This document shows, piece by piece, positions 22,621 to 34,653 of a stretch of 64,000 nucleotides of DNA. Under the pieces are notes generated by a model. It searched no databases, was not told where the DNA came from, and saw only the letters and a program-made list of their open reading frames with translations. Position numbers and translations under genes: made by a program. Source of the stretch: Omphiscola glabra (lineage: Eukaryota > Mollusca > Gastropoda > Lymnaeidae); assembly GCA_964017045.1 (NCBI GenBank), contig OZ024811.1:14163812-14227811 (forward strand). Direction: 5' to 3'. Position 1 is the stretch's first letter; each line of letters starts with the position of its first letter.

Positions 22621-23469
22621 AGAGTGCTTTTCAAAGTATTTCTTTATTTTTTTTATTTCTCACGAGCGTAAGGATTGATCTTTCATACTTTTCTTTTTAT
22701 TTTCAAAATAAAAAAATGAAAAAAAAAAAAAAAAAAAATTAAATAATAACACTAAAAAGTCAGGATGATAATAATTAAAGATTGGGTCGGGTACTGTACG
22801 CCACATTTTTGTGACCCACTTTTATTTAGGTGTCGGAAATTTTTTGGTTGAAGAAGTCAGTGACGTCATGTCCAAAATTCGGGACATGCACATAAACGAT
22901 GTCCAAAAAGCTGAACAAGTTGAGGGAAGGGAAATGGGTTTAGGGGTTTGGGGGGGGGGGGGTTTATGGGTGAAAGTGATTGAAACGATTTCATGTTATT
23001 AGCGATGAAGCATACAAAAAAAAAAAAAAAGAATTAAGAACATTAAATGGAATTTAGTAACGTGCAGTCTGACATTGGACTTGAACACCACCGTCCTACA
23101 CTTTTAAGCTCAGCAAGATGGTGGCGAAGCTTTCAATCAAAATAAATGACAGCAAGATGGCCACGCCCATAAATAAGCCTGCCCCCTTAAGTCTTTTACC
23201 ATGCACCTTACACGGAAATCTACAACCCCAAAAAACATTAACCGAAATTCCAAACCCAGATTAACCTTAACCGTAACCTAACCCCCCCACACCACCTCCC
23301 CTCCCCTCCAAAAAAAAAAAAATAAACAACTTTCAAATAAACAAATAAACAATTAAAAAAAAATAATAAAATAACACACAAGCAAATTTCATAACACATG
23401 ACAAGAAAGAAACACACATACCTAAGTAACGAACACACGTCAAATAAGTCAAAGTAATAAAAAAAAATA

Positions 23470-23903
23470 TGAAGAGAATCCAGTCCTTCATCAATAACTG
23501 CTTAAGAAGGATTCTCGGGATTCATTGGCCCGACAGAATCAGCAACCAGAAACTGTGGCAGCGGACAAAGCAAGAACCTGTAGAACAAGAGATCCTCCAG
23601 AGAAGATGGAGATGGATTGGCCATACGCTCAGGAAACCTGCCTCCAGCATAACTAGACAAGCCTTGAATTGGAACCCTCAAGGAAAACGGAAAAGAGGCA
23701 GGCCTAAGAACACTTGGCGCCGTGAAGTGGAGGCGGATACCAAGAAACTTGGCCACACTTGGGGGAGGCTGGAGAGATTGGCTCAGGATCGTGATGCCTG
23801 GAGGGCTCTTGTAGGCGGCCTATGTCCTAATCACAGACGTCGATGAAGATCGGCTGCTGTTCCTCGAGGACAAAAAGGCGAAAGAGAAGAGAATAAAAAA
23901 AAA
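23470..23903 (+). mobile_element. 5'-truncated non-LTR retrotransposon, RT C-terminus
   Basis: An open frame (125 codons, 23469-23846) reads [65 protein letters not shown]. This is the hallmark end of animal non-LTR reverse transcriptases. The insertion is bounded by AATAAAAAAAAAT at about 23456 and 23892, a candidate target-site duplication or A-tail. Unit 2 has the empty site near 35225. No catalytic core is present, so it is dead on arrival. Confidence 0.85.
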
Positions 23904-24049
23904 TAGTATTTCATTATGTTTGCTACGGACAATGCAGTAAAGGATAGAATAAAAAAAAATACAAGATTGTATAAATTGGCACCTAATGTATACTTTATTT
24001 TTTAAGCATAAGCCATACTCTCTAGATATATAAATGATCACCAATGACA

Positions 24050-25100
24050 AAGAAACACAATTACATCTGTGATGTTAAAGTTAAAGACACACGACGACGT
24101 CCGGCTGAGGAAAATTTCCCCAAAGCTGGCACGAGCACATGAACATAAGTTATTTGATAACCCCTTTAAAAATATTGAAACAAAATAGCCGTCTATATAA
24201 ATGAAAATCTTTTCACCTCACGATATAACCCTAGCCTAGGTCAAGGTTACGTGTGGAGACGTACTTTTAAGCAGTCTAGTGGATGTCCCCACCAAGTGAC
24301 CCATTTAGGTATTGCTCAACAAAATGGGTTTATTTATTTTTAAAAAATTGGACAAAAAATACAACTAATTTTGGAACTCTTTAGGAAGAAATACGAAGAA
24401 AAATTGTAAATATTTGATTTTTTTTTTTCTTTGGGGGGGTTGTTGTGTTTTTCGTATTTACATTTGGTTTTAATGATGGAATTATTAACAAAACAAAAAA
24501 AGAAAGTGAAAACCCACACACCCCCTTTTTTAAAAGCTCATTTTTACTTTTCTCTATTAAAATGGTTTGATACTTAGCGCAACTATTTTTAACATAACAT
24601 CCTAACACTTAGTAAAAGATCCTTTTTTTTAATAGCTATGCCATTCAATAACTAACACATTGTGTTGGTAGATCTACTTTCAAATTCCCGTTTCTAAGAA
24701 TAGCGTAAATCAATAAGTAAGTGTGTCTGAATCTAGTAGAGTTTATCAAATCTCTACTCCACAAACAATTATCGCATGGAATAATTTGAAGTGGTGGTTA
24801 TTAAGTTTCAAAATGAACATTAAAAAAAAAAAATATTAAAATACTGGTAAAGTATGTGGGGGGGGGGGGGAGGGGGGGGCTGCTTTATTATTTTAACTAA
24901 TTCTACTTTAACATGACACATTTGAACATTGTCTTTTTTTAAAATAAATATCATAATAAGCAACGTATTTTAAAAAAAATAATTTGAAAGTGCGTTTACG
25001 TATTTGTAAGATGACATTTACCACCGGACGTATTTTGAGCTTTTTTAAACAAAAATTAAAATGTTGTTGTGAAAAAACGTAATTGGGACAGCGGGCGGTG
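24050..25100. other. Non-coding part of the duplication
   Basis: Aligned with 35340-36420 in unit 2. No exon support. Contains G and T homopolymers whose lengths differ between the units. Confidence 0.6.
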
Positions 25101-25109
25101 ACATCGATC

Positions 25110-25480
25110 AGGGCCTTTGAGAGTTCCGCTTCACGTGTAGCCTTGACCTTGGCCTATATCTGAAGTCTGACGGTGTCCCTTTTAAACTGCGACTTAATTT
25201 ATTACATTATTTTTTTCCTCACTCTCGTGATGCGTATGGACGGTCTTGTGTTCTTATCGACTGGGGTTTATTCCGGGACTCGACGTTGGTTGTGAAACAA
25301 CGCAAGGAGTTTGTGGACCACAGATTTACTCACTGACAGATTACAGTGTGACAACGGAAAAAAAATAATAACTTAGAAACCGTAATCTTCTTTATATGTT
25401 GTCACATTTAACGTAACCGTTTTCCCGCCATTACAAGAGTGACTTGTATATGGTGTCTACGAAGTTGTGAAGTGGACAGT
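25110..25480 (+). repeat. Conserved block upstream of gene C
   Basis: TCCGCTTCACGTGTAGCCTT, GACCTTGGCCTATATC, GACGGTGTCCCTTTTAAACT and AGTTTGTGGACCACAG correspond in order to the blocks upstream of A and B. It is duplicated in unit 2 (36440-36810). No reading frame is conserved. Confidence 0.6.
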
Positions 25481-25514
25481 GCCAACGTAACTATTTATTT
25501 TCAAATCTGTATAT

Positions 25515-25815
25515 TATGGACAATAGCATCTTTTCTAGTTATATACATACCTGCATATTATGGAAGTGGATACTAGCTAACTATATACATACCTGCATAT
25601 TATGGAAGTGGACGTTAGCTAATTATATACGTACCTGCATATTATGGAAGTGGACAAAGGCTAGCTATATACGTGCCTACAGATCATGGAAGTGGACAAT
25701 GTTTAGTTATATAAATATCTACATATCATGGAAGTGGACAAAGGCTAGCTATATACATATCTACATATCATGGAAGGGGACGATGTCTAGTTATATACAT
25801 ATCTGCATATATTGA
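25515..25815. repeat. 42-nt minisatellite upstream of gene C
   Basis: ATATACATACCTGCATATTA plus TGGAAGTGGACAATAGCTAG is repeated about seven times with period 42. The counterpart at 36840-37080 in unit 2 has fewer, more diverged copies. The 99-codon frame (YIHTCILWKW) is a product of the repeat. Confidence 0.85.
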
Positions 25816-26334
25816 TAGCTGTAATCACCACCATTTATACACATTGTAAGCCCTTGTTGTGTAGCAATGTAGTGATCAAATAATTTCATAAATAGTTAAA
25901 TATGCATTGCTTTAACTTTTGATAGATTACACTATTTATATTTGTACCAACATACCATTTCTGATAATAACTCATTTGTTATATACCATTTTGTATACTT
26001 AAGTAGTGTCAGTAACATCATTACTTGTTTTGAACCTTGGTGTATACCTAAATATTTAACATCATCATCAATACTGTTTAGATACATACTGACAAACAAG
26101 ACATGGCTATTTTTTTTTATTATAAAGTACAAGCCGTATTCAAGAACCAATCCTAAGAGAAATAACAAATAACGTTTTGTTTTGTTTTAATTTAAAAACA
26201 ATAATTTTTATAATCATTTGTTTCGATAAGAAATTATTGAAGAGATTGTGTCAGATGTGTTTGAAAGGTAAGATTATGGTGGAAGTATTTTTAAAAGGTA
26301 ACTGTGTGGTAGTGGTGTTGGTGTGTGTCAAATG

Positions 26335-26580
26335 TTAGTTCGTAGTGTAAAATTGTGTGACAGGTATGTTTGAGGTGGTAATGTTTATGACAGACATTTC
26401 TGTGATATTTCTGACAGGTAAGTTTGTGGTACTGATATTTATGACAGGTAAGTTTGTGGTAGTGATATTTATGACAGACAAGCTTGTGGTGGTGATATTT
26501 ATGACAGGTAAGTTTGTGGTATTGATATTTATGACAGGTAAGTTTGTGGTACTGATATTTATGACAGACAAGTTTGAGTG
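26335..26580 (+). repeat. 30-nt array carrying CAGGTAAGT upstream of gene C
   Basis: ATTTATGACAGGTAAGTTTG plus TGGTAGTGAT is repeated about seven times. Four copies contain the exact 5' splice-site consensus CAGGTAAGT and others are mutated to CAGACAAGT. The array ends about 185 nt before the gene C ATG. Confidence 0.85.
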
Positions 26581-26666
26581 AATTTTTTTGTTGTTGTACT
26601 TTGTGAATTCAATATCTAACACAAGCAAATCTCGTACAGTGTGTTGACTTGGCATGAAACATTCAC

Positions 26667-26764
26667 TATAATAAACTGACAAACATTTTGTCTTGGTCTC
26701 TTTAAAAAGGGAAAGTAAGACTGAATTTACAACTTTGCCAATCAAAAGGGTGGTCTCTCCTGAC
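26667..26764 (+). promoter_or_regulatory. Putative core promoter and leader of gene C
   Basis: TATAATAAAC is 98 nt before the ATG and CTTGGTCTCT 72 nt before it. Then come GGGAAAGTAAGACTGAATTT, ACAACTTTGCCAATCAAAAG and GTCTCTCCTGAC before the ATG. Spacing and words match gene A. The start site is inferred to fall near GGTCTCT. Confidence 0.55.
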
Positions 26765-27248
26765 ATGATGTTGAACGCACAGAATCTTACAAAATGCTTG
26801 CTGTTGATGTGCGTCCTACAACTGGGTAAGTCTTTCTCAGTCGTGTTCAAGTGGCATGCAACAAGAACATTATTTAAATGTTTACGAAACAATACACGGA
26901 CACACGCATGCATTGCTTATAGACAACACACATCTAAGTTTTATTCAAAAAAATATTGACAAAAAGATTTGTAATCATATTAATTAAACAGGGCTTAATG
27001 AGGTGCAATTTTTTTTAAACTGGGTCAGGGTATTTCGAGAAAATATCCCGTAGGTCTAAGTGGTACAAAAAAAAATATTGACTTTCTCATTTTCTATAAT
27101 ATAGACCGGCCTTTAAATAATAGTCCTACAAACAGTCCTACACCCTACTTGCCGGCCTTTGAAACAATATTTATACCGACAGTCCTACACACTACCTGAC
27201 ACTTTTAAACAATAGTCCTACGGAAAGTTCTACACAATACTCTATTTA

Positions 27249-27306
<58 letters not shown>

Positions 27307-28250
27307 ATGTATGAATCTTTAAATAGATTTCAGAAAAAATGCGAGGTGACACAAATATGAAAATAAAGGAATACAATTTCAAAGTATAGAGAAGTTAGTG
27401 ATCTTTTAAAATAATGATTAAACTAATATTTCACATTTCAGGTTACGATGTAGACGCTCATCTTCCTGAAGCAGAGGCCTCTGGGACACCTGGGGGTCAT
27501 GGAGGAAAAGGGATGCCTGGTAGTGATGTGCCACCTGGGCCTCCTGGGGAACCCTTGAATGCTAAAGGACCTCGGGGATTTCGGGGCAAGAGGCTCGGCG
27601 GTAGTCCTGGGCGTACTGGTCAACCTGGAATACCTGGGAAAAATGGTTCGCCCGGGGGAGAATGTCTGGCCATGGGAACAGCGGCTGCTGGGGAGCCCGG
27701 GCTGGCCGGGGAGGATGGGGGACCAGGATTGCCAGGGTACCCTGGTTATGCCGGGGCACAGGGGGCTCCTGGTGGACCAGGTATGAATGGGGGACCCGGG
27801 GGTGATGGTGGGCCCGGGGGTAAAGGGGGGCCTGGGACTCGTGGTGGAAATGGAGCTCCTGGTGGAGCTGCAGGCGCTGGGGGTGCTGGTGGTGCCGGGG
27901 GGAGTGGTGCCGACGGCGGAAATGGGGGCAACGGAGGAAACGGTGGTGACGGGGGAGATGGAAATTTAATGGGCGTGGGGGGTTTTGGGGGACCTGGGGG
28001 GCCCGGGGGACCTTACGGTCCCGGGGGACCAAACAAGGGATGTTACCGTGCCTGTAAGCTTAAAAAACACGTCCCTGTTTGTGGAAGTGACGGGAGAACC
28101 TACCCAAATGATTGTAAACTCAATGCGCGGAACTGTGGCAGGCCCGCTAACAAGAAGATCTACTTTGCTCACTCAGGGGAATGTAGCGATGCAGAAAAGG
28201 TGGCCACACAGACCAAGCTGAATACTTTCATCTTCAGATATATAAATTAG
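26765..28250 (+). CDS. Gene C: secreted collagen-like protein with Kazal domain
   Basis: Two exons: 26765-26825 (61 nt, donor GGTAAGT, phase 1) and 27442-28250 (809 nt after CACATTTCAG), giving 289 aa. Residues 1-20 are a signal peptide (MMLNAQNLTKC, LLLMCVLQL) and 21-35 a linker starting GYDVDAHLPEAEAS. A collagen-like region with Gly-X-Y and PPGPPGEP follows to about residue 150, with one extra Cys at 95. A GGX region follows to about 205 (GGAGGAGGSGADGG, NGGNGG). The Kazal domain has Cys at 221, 225, 234, 245, 252 and 268 around CGSDGRTYPNDC. The tail ends FIFRYIN. The collagen part may trimerise; Cys95 is a candidate interchain bond. Kazal domains inhibit serine proteases, and by homology the P1 residue would be Leu227. 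The role is inferred to be a matrix or mucus protein protected from, or inhibiting, proteases. Confidence 0.85.
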
Positions 28251-28323
28251 CTTTAAATGGAGCATTACTTGATCACTTGTTAAAGTTTGTTTTATTTTTT
28301 ATAAATGTTGTATTTAATGTGTG

Positions 28324-28329
28324 AAGAAA
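28324..28329 (+). terminator. Variant polyadenylation signal AAGAAA, gene C
   Basis: At the position where C' has AATAAA (41738), gene C has AAGAAA, a weak variant. The next AATAAA is at 28604-28609. Confidence 0.35.
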
Positions 28330-29224
28330 TATATCTCTTTCACTTATTTACATAACGACTAATACAATAATTAATGTGTAAAAATGAATGTAGCTTATGT
28401 TTCAGCACAAGTAATATATTATTATACACGATGTACTTTTTTTAATTATGTAGATTTACACTTAAAAGCGTCATGTATATTTATATATTCATTGTATTAT
28501 GTTTTATTTATCTAAGGTGTGACTTAATTACCTATTTATTTTTACACGAACCGATACATTTTATAATGTGCTTTTCTAAAACTGCATTTCGATATCTTTT
28601 GCTAATAAATGTTTATTTATATTTTCTAGAAACATTCAATAATTGTTATTTCATTTTTGAATTGTTTGTGTGTGTGTGTGTGTGTTTGATATGCTTGTTG
28701 GTTATTGGCATGTTGTTGGTTTTTCTTGTTGTTCTTTGTTATATTTATTTTGTACGTGTTATATTTTGTTGTATCAATTTTTTGAACGACAATCACTCTA
28801 AAGAAAAACGAAGCGTAACTGAGCAAGAAAACGCTGTCCCATAAAAACATAACTTTTGTACATAATCTAGCAGTGTTTTTACATACAAAACTTAACATAC
28901 ATTGGGTCTAATATTTGTAACTAACTTGCTATTTAAGGAAGAGGCCAAGATCAGGGTCGTGAAAGCCAGGGGCGTCATTTCAGGTTTTGGGGGGGGGGGG
29001 GGGGGGGCAGAGGAGCAAAACCAAAACGTGGTCGGCTTGTAAAGTTGTTTATAACTGGAGGTGCCACAGTACATAGCAATTTAAATAAAACCTGCAAATT
29101 AAGGGGTGTAGGGAATGCCCCACCCTACCCTACCCAAATGACATCTCTGGTGACAGCTGCAGCAGTGCTGGTCAAAGAGAATAATCAGTTAGCTTAGAAT
29201 TTTTCCCACAACTGATTGTGCCTA

Positions 29225-29262
29225 GGATTGGCGGACAATACAGAGCTAAGGGAAAGTGACGG
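29225..29262 (+). pseudogene. Relic of a gene B-like exon 2 (unit 1)
   Basis: GGATTGGCGGACAATACAGA then GCTAAGGGAAAG resembles the start of gene B exon 2 (GGATTGCTGGCAAAAACGGA, GCTAATGGAAAG). The longer copy in unit 2 at 42603-42720 supports this reading. No frame is left. Confidence 0.5.
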
Positions 29263-29410
29263 TCATGTGTTCTTAGATCGCCCCTATACGGCAGTACGGT
29301 GTGGCCACGTATGACAGTCATGTGTGCTTAGATCGCCCCTATAGGGCACTAAATTGTGGACCACGTAAGCCATTAATGTGTGCTCGGTACGTTCCTATAT
29401 GGCAGTGAAG
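29255..29410. repeat. About 68-nt repeat, three copies
   Basis: GTGT.CTTAGATCGCCCCTAT followed by GGCAGTA...TGTGG.CCACGTA recurs three times. The same array is in unit 2 at about 42787-42940. Confidence 0.75.
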
Positions 29411-29439
29411 TGTGAATCACATATTATGCCAGTCATAAC

Positions 29440-29589
29440 AGCTTCAACCAAAGATGTCTACGCGCGTGTTCTGTGCATACGATGGCAGGACAAAGAGCCT
29501 TACTCTAAAAAAATTGTTAATGTGCCCAAAATGGGCACCTTCGCTGGTAAGACAATGTAAGGAGAATGGATGAAGGCATCATCCCCAAG
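29440..29589 (+). mobile_element. Non-LTR retrotransposon relic at the duplication junction
   Basis: The reading CIRWQDK, followed in another frame by the RRMDEGIIPK type of text, matches reverse transcriptase C-termini. The segmental duplication breakpoint falls inside it. The unit 2 copy continues past the breakpoint at 43136. Confidence 0.65.
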
Positions 29590-30033
29590 TTTTAAACTTT
29601 TAAAATTATTGTTGCATACTTATGTAGTGATAAAACCAATGTCATATATTGTTATATACTTTTTTGTATACTTTGATTTAGATGACCATTTTTGTTACTA
29701 TTTCTATACCTTTTGTTTACTCGTGTATGGGACATTACCATTATTGATAGTTCTATAGCTTGTTGATACTTATGTTGTCTCAAAAACTCATTACAATTGA
29801 TACACCTAGGTTTAGATGTATCTTTAGATGATGAAAGTACAAAAAAATTACTTTTAATTTGAACATACTTAAAGTACATTATTACATGTTAGAATGAAAG
29901 GTAATGATGAGTTTGTGTGGGATTTTGTGAGGTTTGTGGTAGAGATGAATGTATGAGGACAATGTGTGGTAGTGGTGAATGTATAAGGTAAATGTGGGAT
30001 GCACGTGAATGTATAAGGTACATTTGTTGCAGT

Positions 30034-30070
<37 letters not shown>

Positions 30071-30555
30071 CAGGTAAGTTTGCGGAAGTGGCGTGTGTTA
30101 GCTGTAAGTTTGTTGTATCAGTGTGTGTGTGTTACATTTGAGTTAAGTAGGGAGTGGGGGGTTTTGTTGTTTCTGTTTTGTTTTTTTTTTTTGGTGATAG
30201 GATTTTTTTTTTTTGGGGGGGGGGGGGGGGGGAGGGGGGAGGGCAGGTGAAATATGAGTTACAGGGGAGCTAAGTGGCACTATTGAGTTCGTATCATGTC
30301 AGCGGAGCAACAAAGGTACCTATAGTTGAGGTGCGTTAGGGACAAGACGAACAAGTAATGGCCGTAAAGACTTGATTATTGTTATCATTATATATATTTT
30401 TTAAAGATATAATCATGTCTAATCTTCTTACATTGACTTGATTTCTTTGAATAAAAAAATACATTCACACCTTCCTATCTCGTTATCGAGAAAAGGGAGG
30501 TAAGACTCCGAAATTACAACATATTGCGAATAAAAGGGTAGTCTTTCCTGACAAG

Positions 30556-33316
30556 ATGATGAAACTCCTGAACCTTAAGGCTTGCGGCTTGATGATGTGC
30601 CTCATCATACAGCTGGATACGTCTTTCTCAGTCGTCTTTAAAATAGTGTGTGCAATAACGAAGGTAAATTAACAAAGATATTTTTTTTTAAAAAGGATTA
30701 TTATTATTTCTTTTGGTCAAGTAAAAAATGATTAAGATTTTGGTGAAACCATCTATTAGCTAATATAACATTCCTTTTTTTTTTTAAAAATCAAAACAAA
30801 TAGAACCTTTTTCTTTTTTTGTTTGGGGAATTATGTTTCTAAAATGAAAATGATAAATTTTTCTGTGATTGTCGGAATTAATTACGAGTAAATAAATAAA
30901 CATATTATAATTCACCCTCCTCCGCAACCCCCTCCTCCGCAACCCCCCTCCCGGGGCCACACACACTCAACAGAGAGAGAGTGGAGACCAGTGAGCCTGC
31001 TTTCAAAACACTTGTACCTGAGGCGATTAACAACAATTCCATTTTTTGCACGCCTCGGCGCTGTGATCGGACACCACTTCGTTATCTCATTGCATAGGCT
31101 CTTCAAATGAGCCTCAGACTTTCAGGCCTGATTTTTTTTTTTGAGATTCTTCATAGCAAAACACCCAGCAACTTGTTGCAGCATAATACCATGTCATAAC
31201 GTTGCATTGTTCATTGCCAAATCTGGACGATATCCCACACAGAAAATTTGGTGAAGAGCTCGTCCTCCATGCTATAAAGTCGGATACCGGTAGTGACGTC
31301 ATAGGCAAGGCTGGGGGGAGGGGGTAAAAAATAATTGAAGATCCGCTGTGTAGCGACCAATGTTAAGAGAGTTTACGTCACAGATAGATGCGATAATTTC
31401 CCATTTAATTGAATTTTTGGTTCTCGCTTAATGTAGATTTTGAAAAATTAAATTTACATAATATGTATGATTATTTGCCAGAAAAGGAAAAAATACTTAA
31501 TGGGATTGGGAGAAATATATACATATATTTTGAAGAAACATAAGCAGTGTCAAATATATATATATATATATATATATGTATGGCATCCTTCTGTCTTCGC
31601 GAGACGATGGAGTAGCTATATTGTAGTCCCACACTTTGACGAGTGGCTCACTAGGCCAATCCTGGAATGACAATCTCGACTGCATTTCACGCAGGAGAAT
31701 GATGGTTAATTTTGGCCTTCCGTGCTGTTCTTTTTGTTGCAAGGGCTTCGTTCCGCACATCTTCTGCCTTTTTCACTCCTTCGTACACTGCCGTTCCCAG
31801 CTGGAACGTTGTTCGGCAATGATCTGCCATTTGTTGACTTCAATGTTGGCTTCCTTCATGCTCTTTTTTGCAAACGTCCATACATCTCAGTCAAGGCCGT
31901 TAAATAAGTCTTGTCCCTTCTGCCAACTCTCCATACAACAGCATCTTTGGAATACGGCCTTCCTCCATTCTCCTTACATGGCCTAACCAGCGAAGGCGCT
32001 TCTTGCTGCTAAGAGCGGAGAATATGCTACGCTTTTGGAACGTTCCAAGACCTCTGAGTTAGTCACCTTGTCTTGACGTCGGATGCGTAGAATGCGACGC
32101 AGACATCTTTGATGGAAGCTGTTGAGTTTCCGCTCGTGACTGATATATGTGGTCTACATTTCACTGCCCTACAGGAGCGTACTAAGCACGCATGCCTGAT
32201 AGACACTTAGTTTTGTTTTTTAGTTAGATTGAGATAATTCCACACCCGCTTATTCAGTTTAGCCATAATATATATATATATATCAATTATACTTCATTCC
32301 ATTCAAATTCCACTTTGCTGCTTCATACTAACTTTCCCTGGCGTAAAAAGATTCTCTTGGTTTTTTGCTCCAATGAAATTAATGCTGTCTCTCCCCCTGC
32401 ATGGGTCACCACTAGAGTTTCTCCCATCCTACCAAACGGATTTCCTTTGGCTGCATGTGTTGTACAATCAGCTACGAAAACACATTTTTTACTGTTTTTT
32501 ATTTTTTTAAAGAAAAGATCAGGTAGATGGGCTCCGCTTTCGTATCGAAGGTCGCGACCTTCAACTATTCCAGTGGTCGTCAAACTCATTTGTCAAAAGA
32601 TCCACAGGACGACTTTTAGTAAAAATTATATATTTAGAGAGAAAAATGTAAACTTGGATTGGACGACGATACCGTAAAATAGAAAGGAAAGAATTATTCA
32701 GATGGAAAATTCGTAATTTTTTTCACTTTAGTCGAGTTAGTTTATGAGGCGACAATTCTTTTCTTGAGCGCTCTCATTTCTAGTTTCATTTGATGTTTTC
32801 TAGATTAGACATCAAATCAGCCCTCCTTTATATTATATATTTCATTAATAACTCCCCTGATTATACTATATTATTGTTGATTTCATCTCCTTCTCTGACA
32901 AATTTAACATAGATTGTTTAATGTTGTTTTTTAAATTTTAACCTTCAGAGGGTATCGTGAGTGCCTGGGATTGCAAGCAAAAACGGAGCTAATGGAAAGG
33001 CCGGTGCGCCTGGTGTAGCTGGGTCAGGTGCAGGAGGATGTGGAGCTGGCGGAGCTGCGGGTGCTGGGGGTTCTGGTGGCGCAGGAAGGGCTGGATCTGC
33101 TGCCGGGGATGGGGGCACTAGAGGAAATGCTGGTTATGGAGAAAAAGGGGGTAATGCCGGGCCAGTTGCTGTTGGAAGAGTTGGGGGCGTCGGGGGCACC
33201 GGTGGCGTTGGGGGGTCTGGACTAAAGGGGGTAATGGCGGAGATGCCGGTTACGGTGGAGCGGGCGGTAATGGGGGGTCAGGGGCAGCTCCTGCAGCTGG
33301 ATGTGTCGGTGGCGCT
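30556..33316 (+). pseudogene. Gene B': broken paralogue of gene B
   Basis: Exon 1 (30556-30616) still encodes MMKLLNLKACGLMMCLIIQL. The donor, GGTAAGT in B, is GATACGT here, so the intron GT is lost. Exon 2 starts at 32949. An 8-nt deletion between GAGTGC direct repeats just downstream shifts the frame and leads to a stop within about 15 codons. A further +1 change lies near 33228 (GGACTAAAGGGGG for GGACTAATGGGGG). Sequence after GGTGGCGCT (33316) jumps to AACAAAATTA, which in unit 1 follows the hAT MITE. That removes the rest of the glycine tract and all of the Kazal-like DNA. The glycine frame at 32961-33232 remains readable but cannot be expressed as the B protein. Confidence 0.85.
31577..32266 (-). 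mobile_element. Non-LTR retrotransposon fragment inserted in B' intron
   Basis: The minus strand reads TTYISHERKLNSFHQRCLRR, ILRIRRQDKVTNSEVLERS, and after a frameshift KRLRWLGHVRRMEEGRIPK and, further on, LREMQSRLSFQDWPS. These are the C-terminal motifs of animal non-LTR reverse transcriptases. It sits in the TA microsatellite of the intron. Unit 1 has an uninterrupted TA tract there (19749-19789). Stops and frameshifts show it is dead. Confidence 0.85.
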
Positions 33317-33973
33317 AACAAAATTATGTATATTTATCATAATTATTGTTATTTATAACGTTCATAATGTTCTTATTGTATTTTTTTAAAAATTATTTCT
33401 GTGGTAAACAAATTGTTAAATATATTATCGATAAAGTCTTAGATCCTATCGCATCATTTATCGTTGTTACACGTTTGTTATTGTGTATGTGTGTGTCTGT
33501 GTGTCTGTGTGTGTTCGTGTGTTTGTTGTATGTGTGTTGTTGGATTGTTACAGTTTGGTTATTATGTATTATTAGTAAAATAAAAAAAAGAATTGATTTC
33601 TAATCGTAAAAAAATATATATATATAAAATCAGAATCATTTTTGCATTACACAAACTCATTTAAAAAAAAAAAAAAAGGGAAATGGGAACACACCCGTAT
33701 TTGTTGCCACCCTTGGCGTTTTAGGCATGTTTTGTTAAATTTCTAGGACACTGTAATTTCTTTTCAACGTAAAAAAAAAATAAAAGATTATGAAAATAGC
33801 GCAGACAAATATAATTAAAAGTAATTTTTTAAAATAAATTATACTTAGAGCACACGCAAAAAAAATAATTAATAAGAACTCACAACGTGAAACGATTTTT
33901 AAAGGGTGAAAGACGAAATGGAATAATGAGCAAGGTTTAATGAACCTGTGCTCATGATTTTATTGTTCGTTCT

Positions 33974-34006
<33 letters not shown>

Positions 34007-34208
34007 ACACAAATAGTGAATCTAACGAGCATACGATTTGATCTAAAACGAAAAAAAAAAATGTCATCAAGTTAAAATTTAAAAAATAAAAAAATCATGA
34101 TGATACTAATTTAAGATTGGGTCGGATACTGTTCGCCCCATTCCGTGACCCACTTTTATTTAGGTGTCGGACATTTTGACGAAGTCAGTGACGTCGAAAA
34201 TTCGGGAC

Positions 34209-34653
34209 TGTCACGAATTATGTTTCGTGTGGCCGTTGTCTATGGGTTATTATATTTTAACATACTGTCACTGTACACAAACACTGGACACAAGAGTTTT
34301 TTCGGTATTAGTTCTAAACTTTTATTTCAATACTCTCTAATCTAATAAGCTCTGACTTTAGTACTGTGGGTTCTGCTAACAAACTTAGCCAAAGAACCAC
34401 ATATACTACATAGATCACTGCACAACACTACTATCTAATCTAATAACACCAACAAACAATAACACTAACCCTGGTCTACTGATCTTGTCCGCGTCCTACC
34501 CGCTTGCTCTCCCCTGCTTTACTGACCACCTGCACACTACTTACTACCCTACCGTACTCCCCCCTTTGCCTTTAGTATCCCTACGCCTATAGTCCGATAC
34601 CCTATTCAGTATCAGGCATAATACAGACGCTCAGGGGTTCTTACACCTTGACA
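34209..34653. mobile_element. Solo LTR, 445 bp
   Basis: The element begins TGTCACGAATT and ends CACCTTGACA (TG...CA). It is flanked by a perfect 5-bp duplication, GGGAC (34204-34208 and 34654-34658). Unit 1 has the empty site with a single GGGAC near 22881. Size, ends and duplication fit a solo LTR of an LTR retrotransposon. No internal coding remains. Confidence 0.85.

Larger units (their letters stand above)
17940..29589. repeat. Tandem segmental duplication, unit 1 (genes B and C)
   Basis: From AGTTTTAAACTTTTAAAATT at 17938 this block runs colinear with 29588 onward. It includes gene B and its intron, the CA tract, gene C, and a repeated CTTAGATCGCCCCTATA block, ending at GAAGGCATCATCCCCAAG. 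Unit 2 ends at the matching text near 43136. An AG is shared at the junction. Unit-specific insertions show the copies have been separate long enough to collect transposons. Confidence 0.9.

Noticed and set aside
22403..22678. Four overlapping frames rich in H/T or C/V
   Set aside because: Translation of a CA/CGCA microsatellite.
25516..25815. YIHTCILWKW repeat protein
   Set aside because: 42-nt minisatellite. The unit 2 copy has lost the frame.
27562..28032. 156-codon minus-strand frame under gene C, and similar ones under A, B and C'
   Set aside because: Glycine-codon DNA is free of stops on the opposite strand. The + strand has signal exon, splice sites and Kazal domain.
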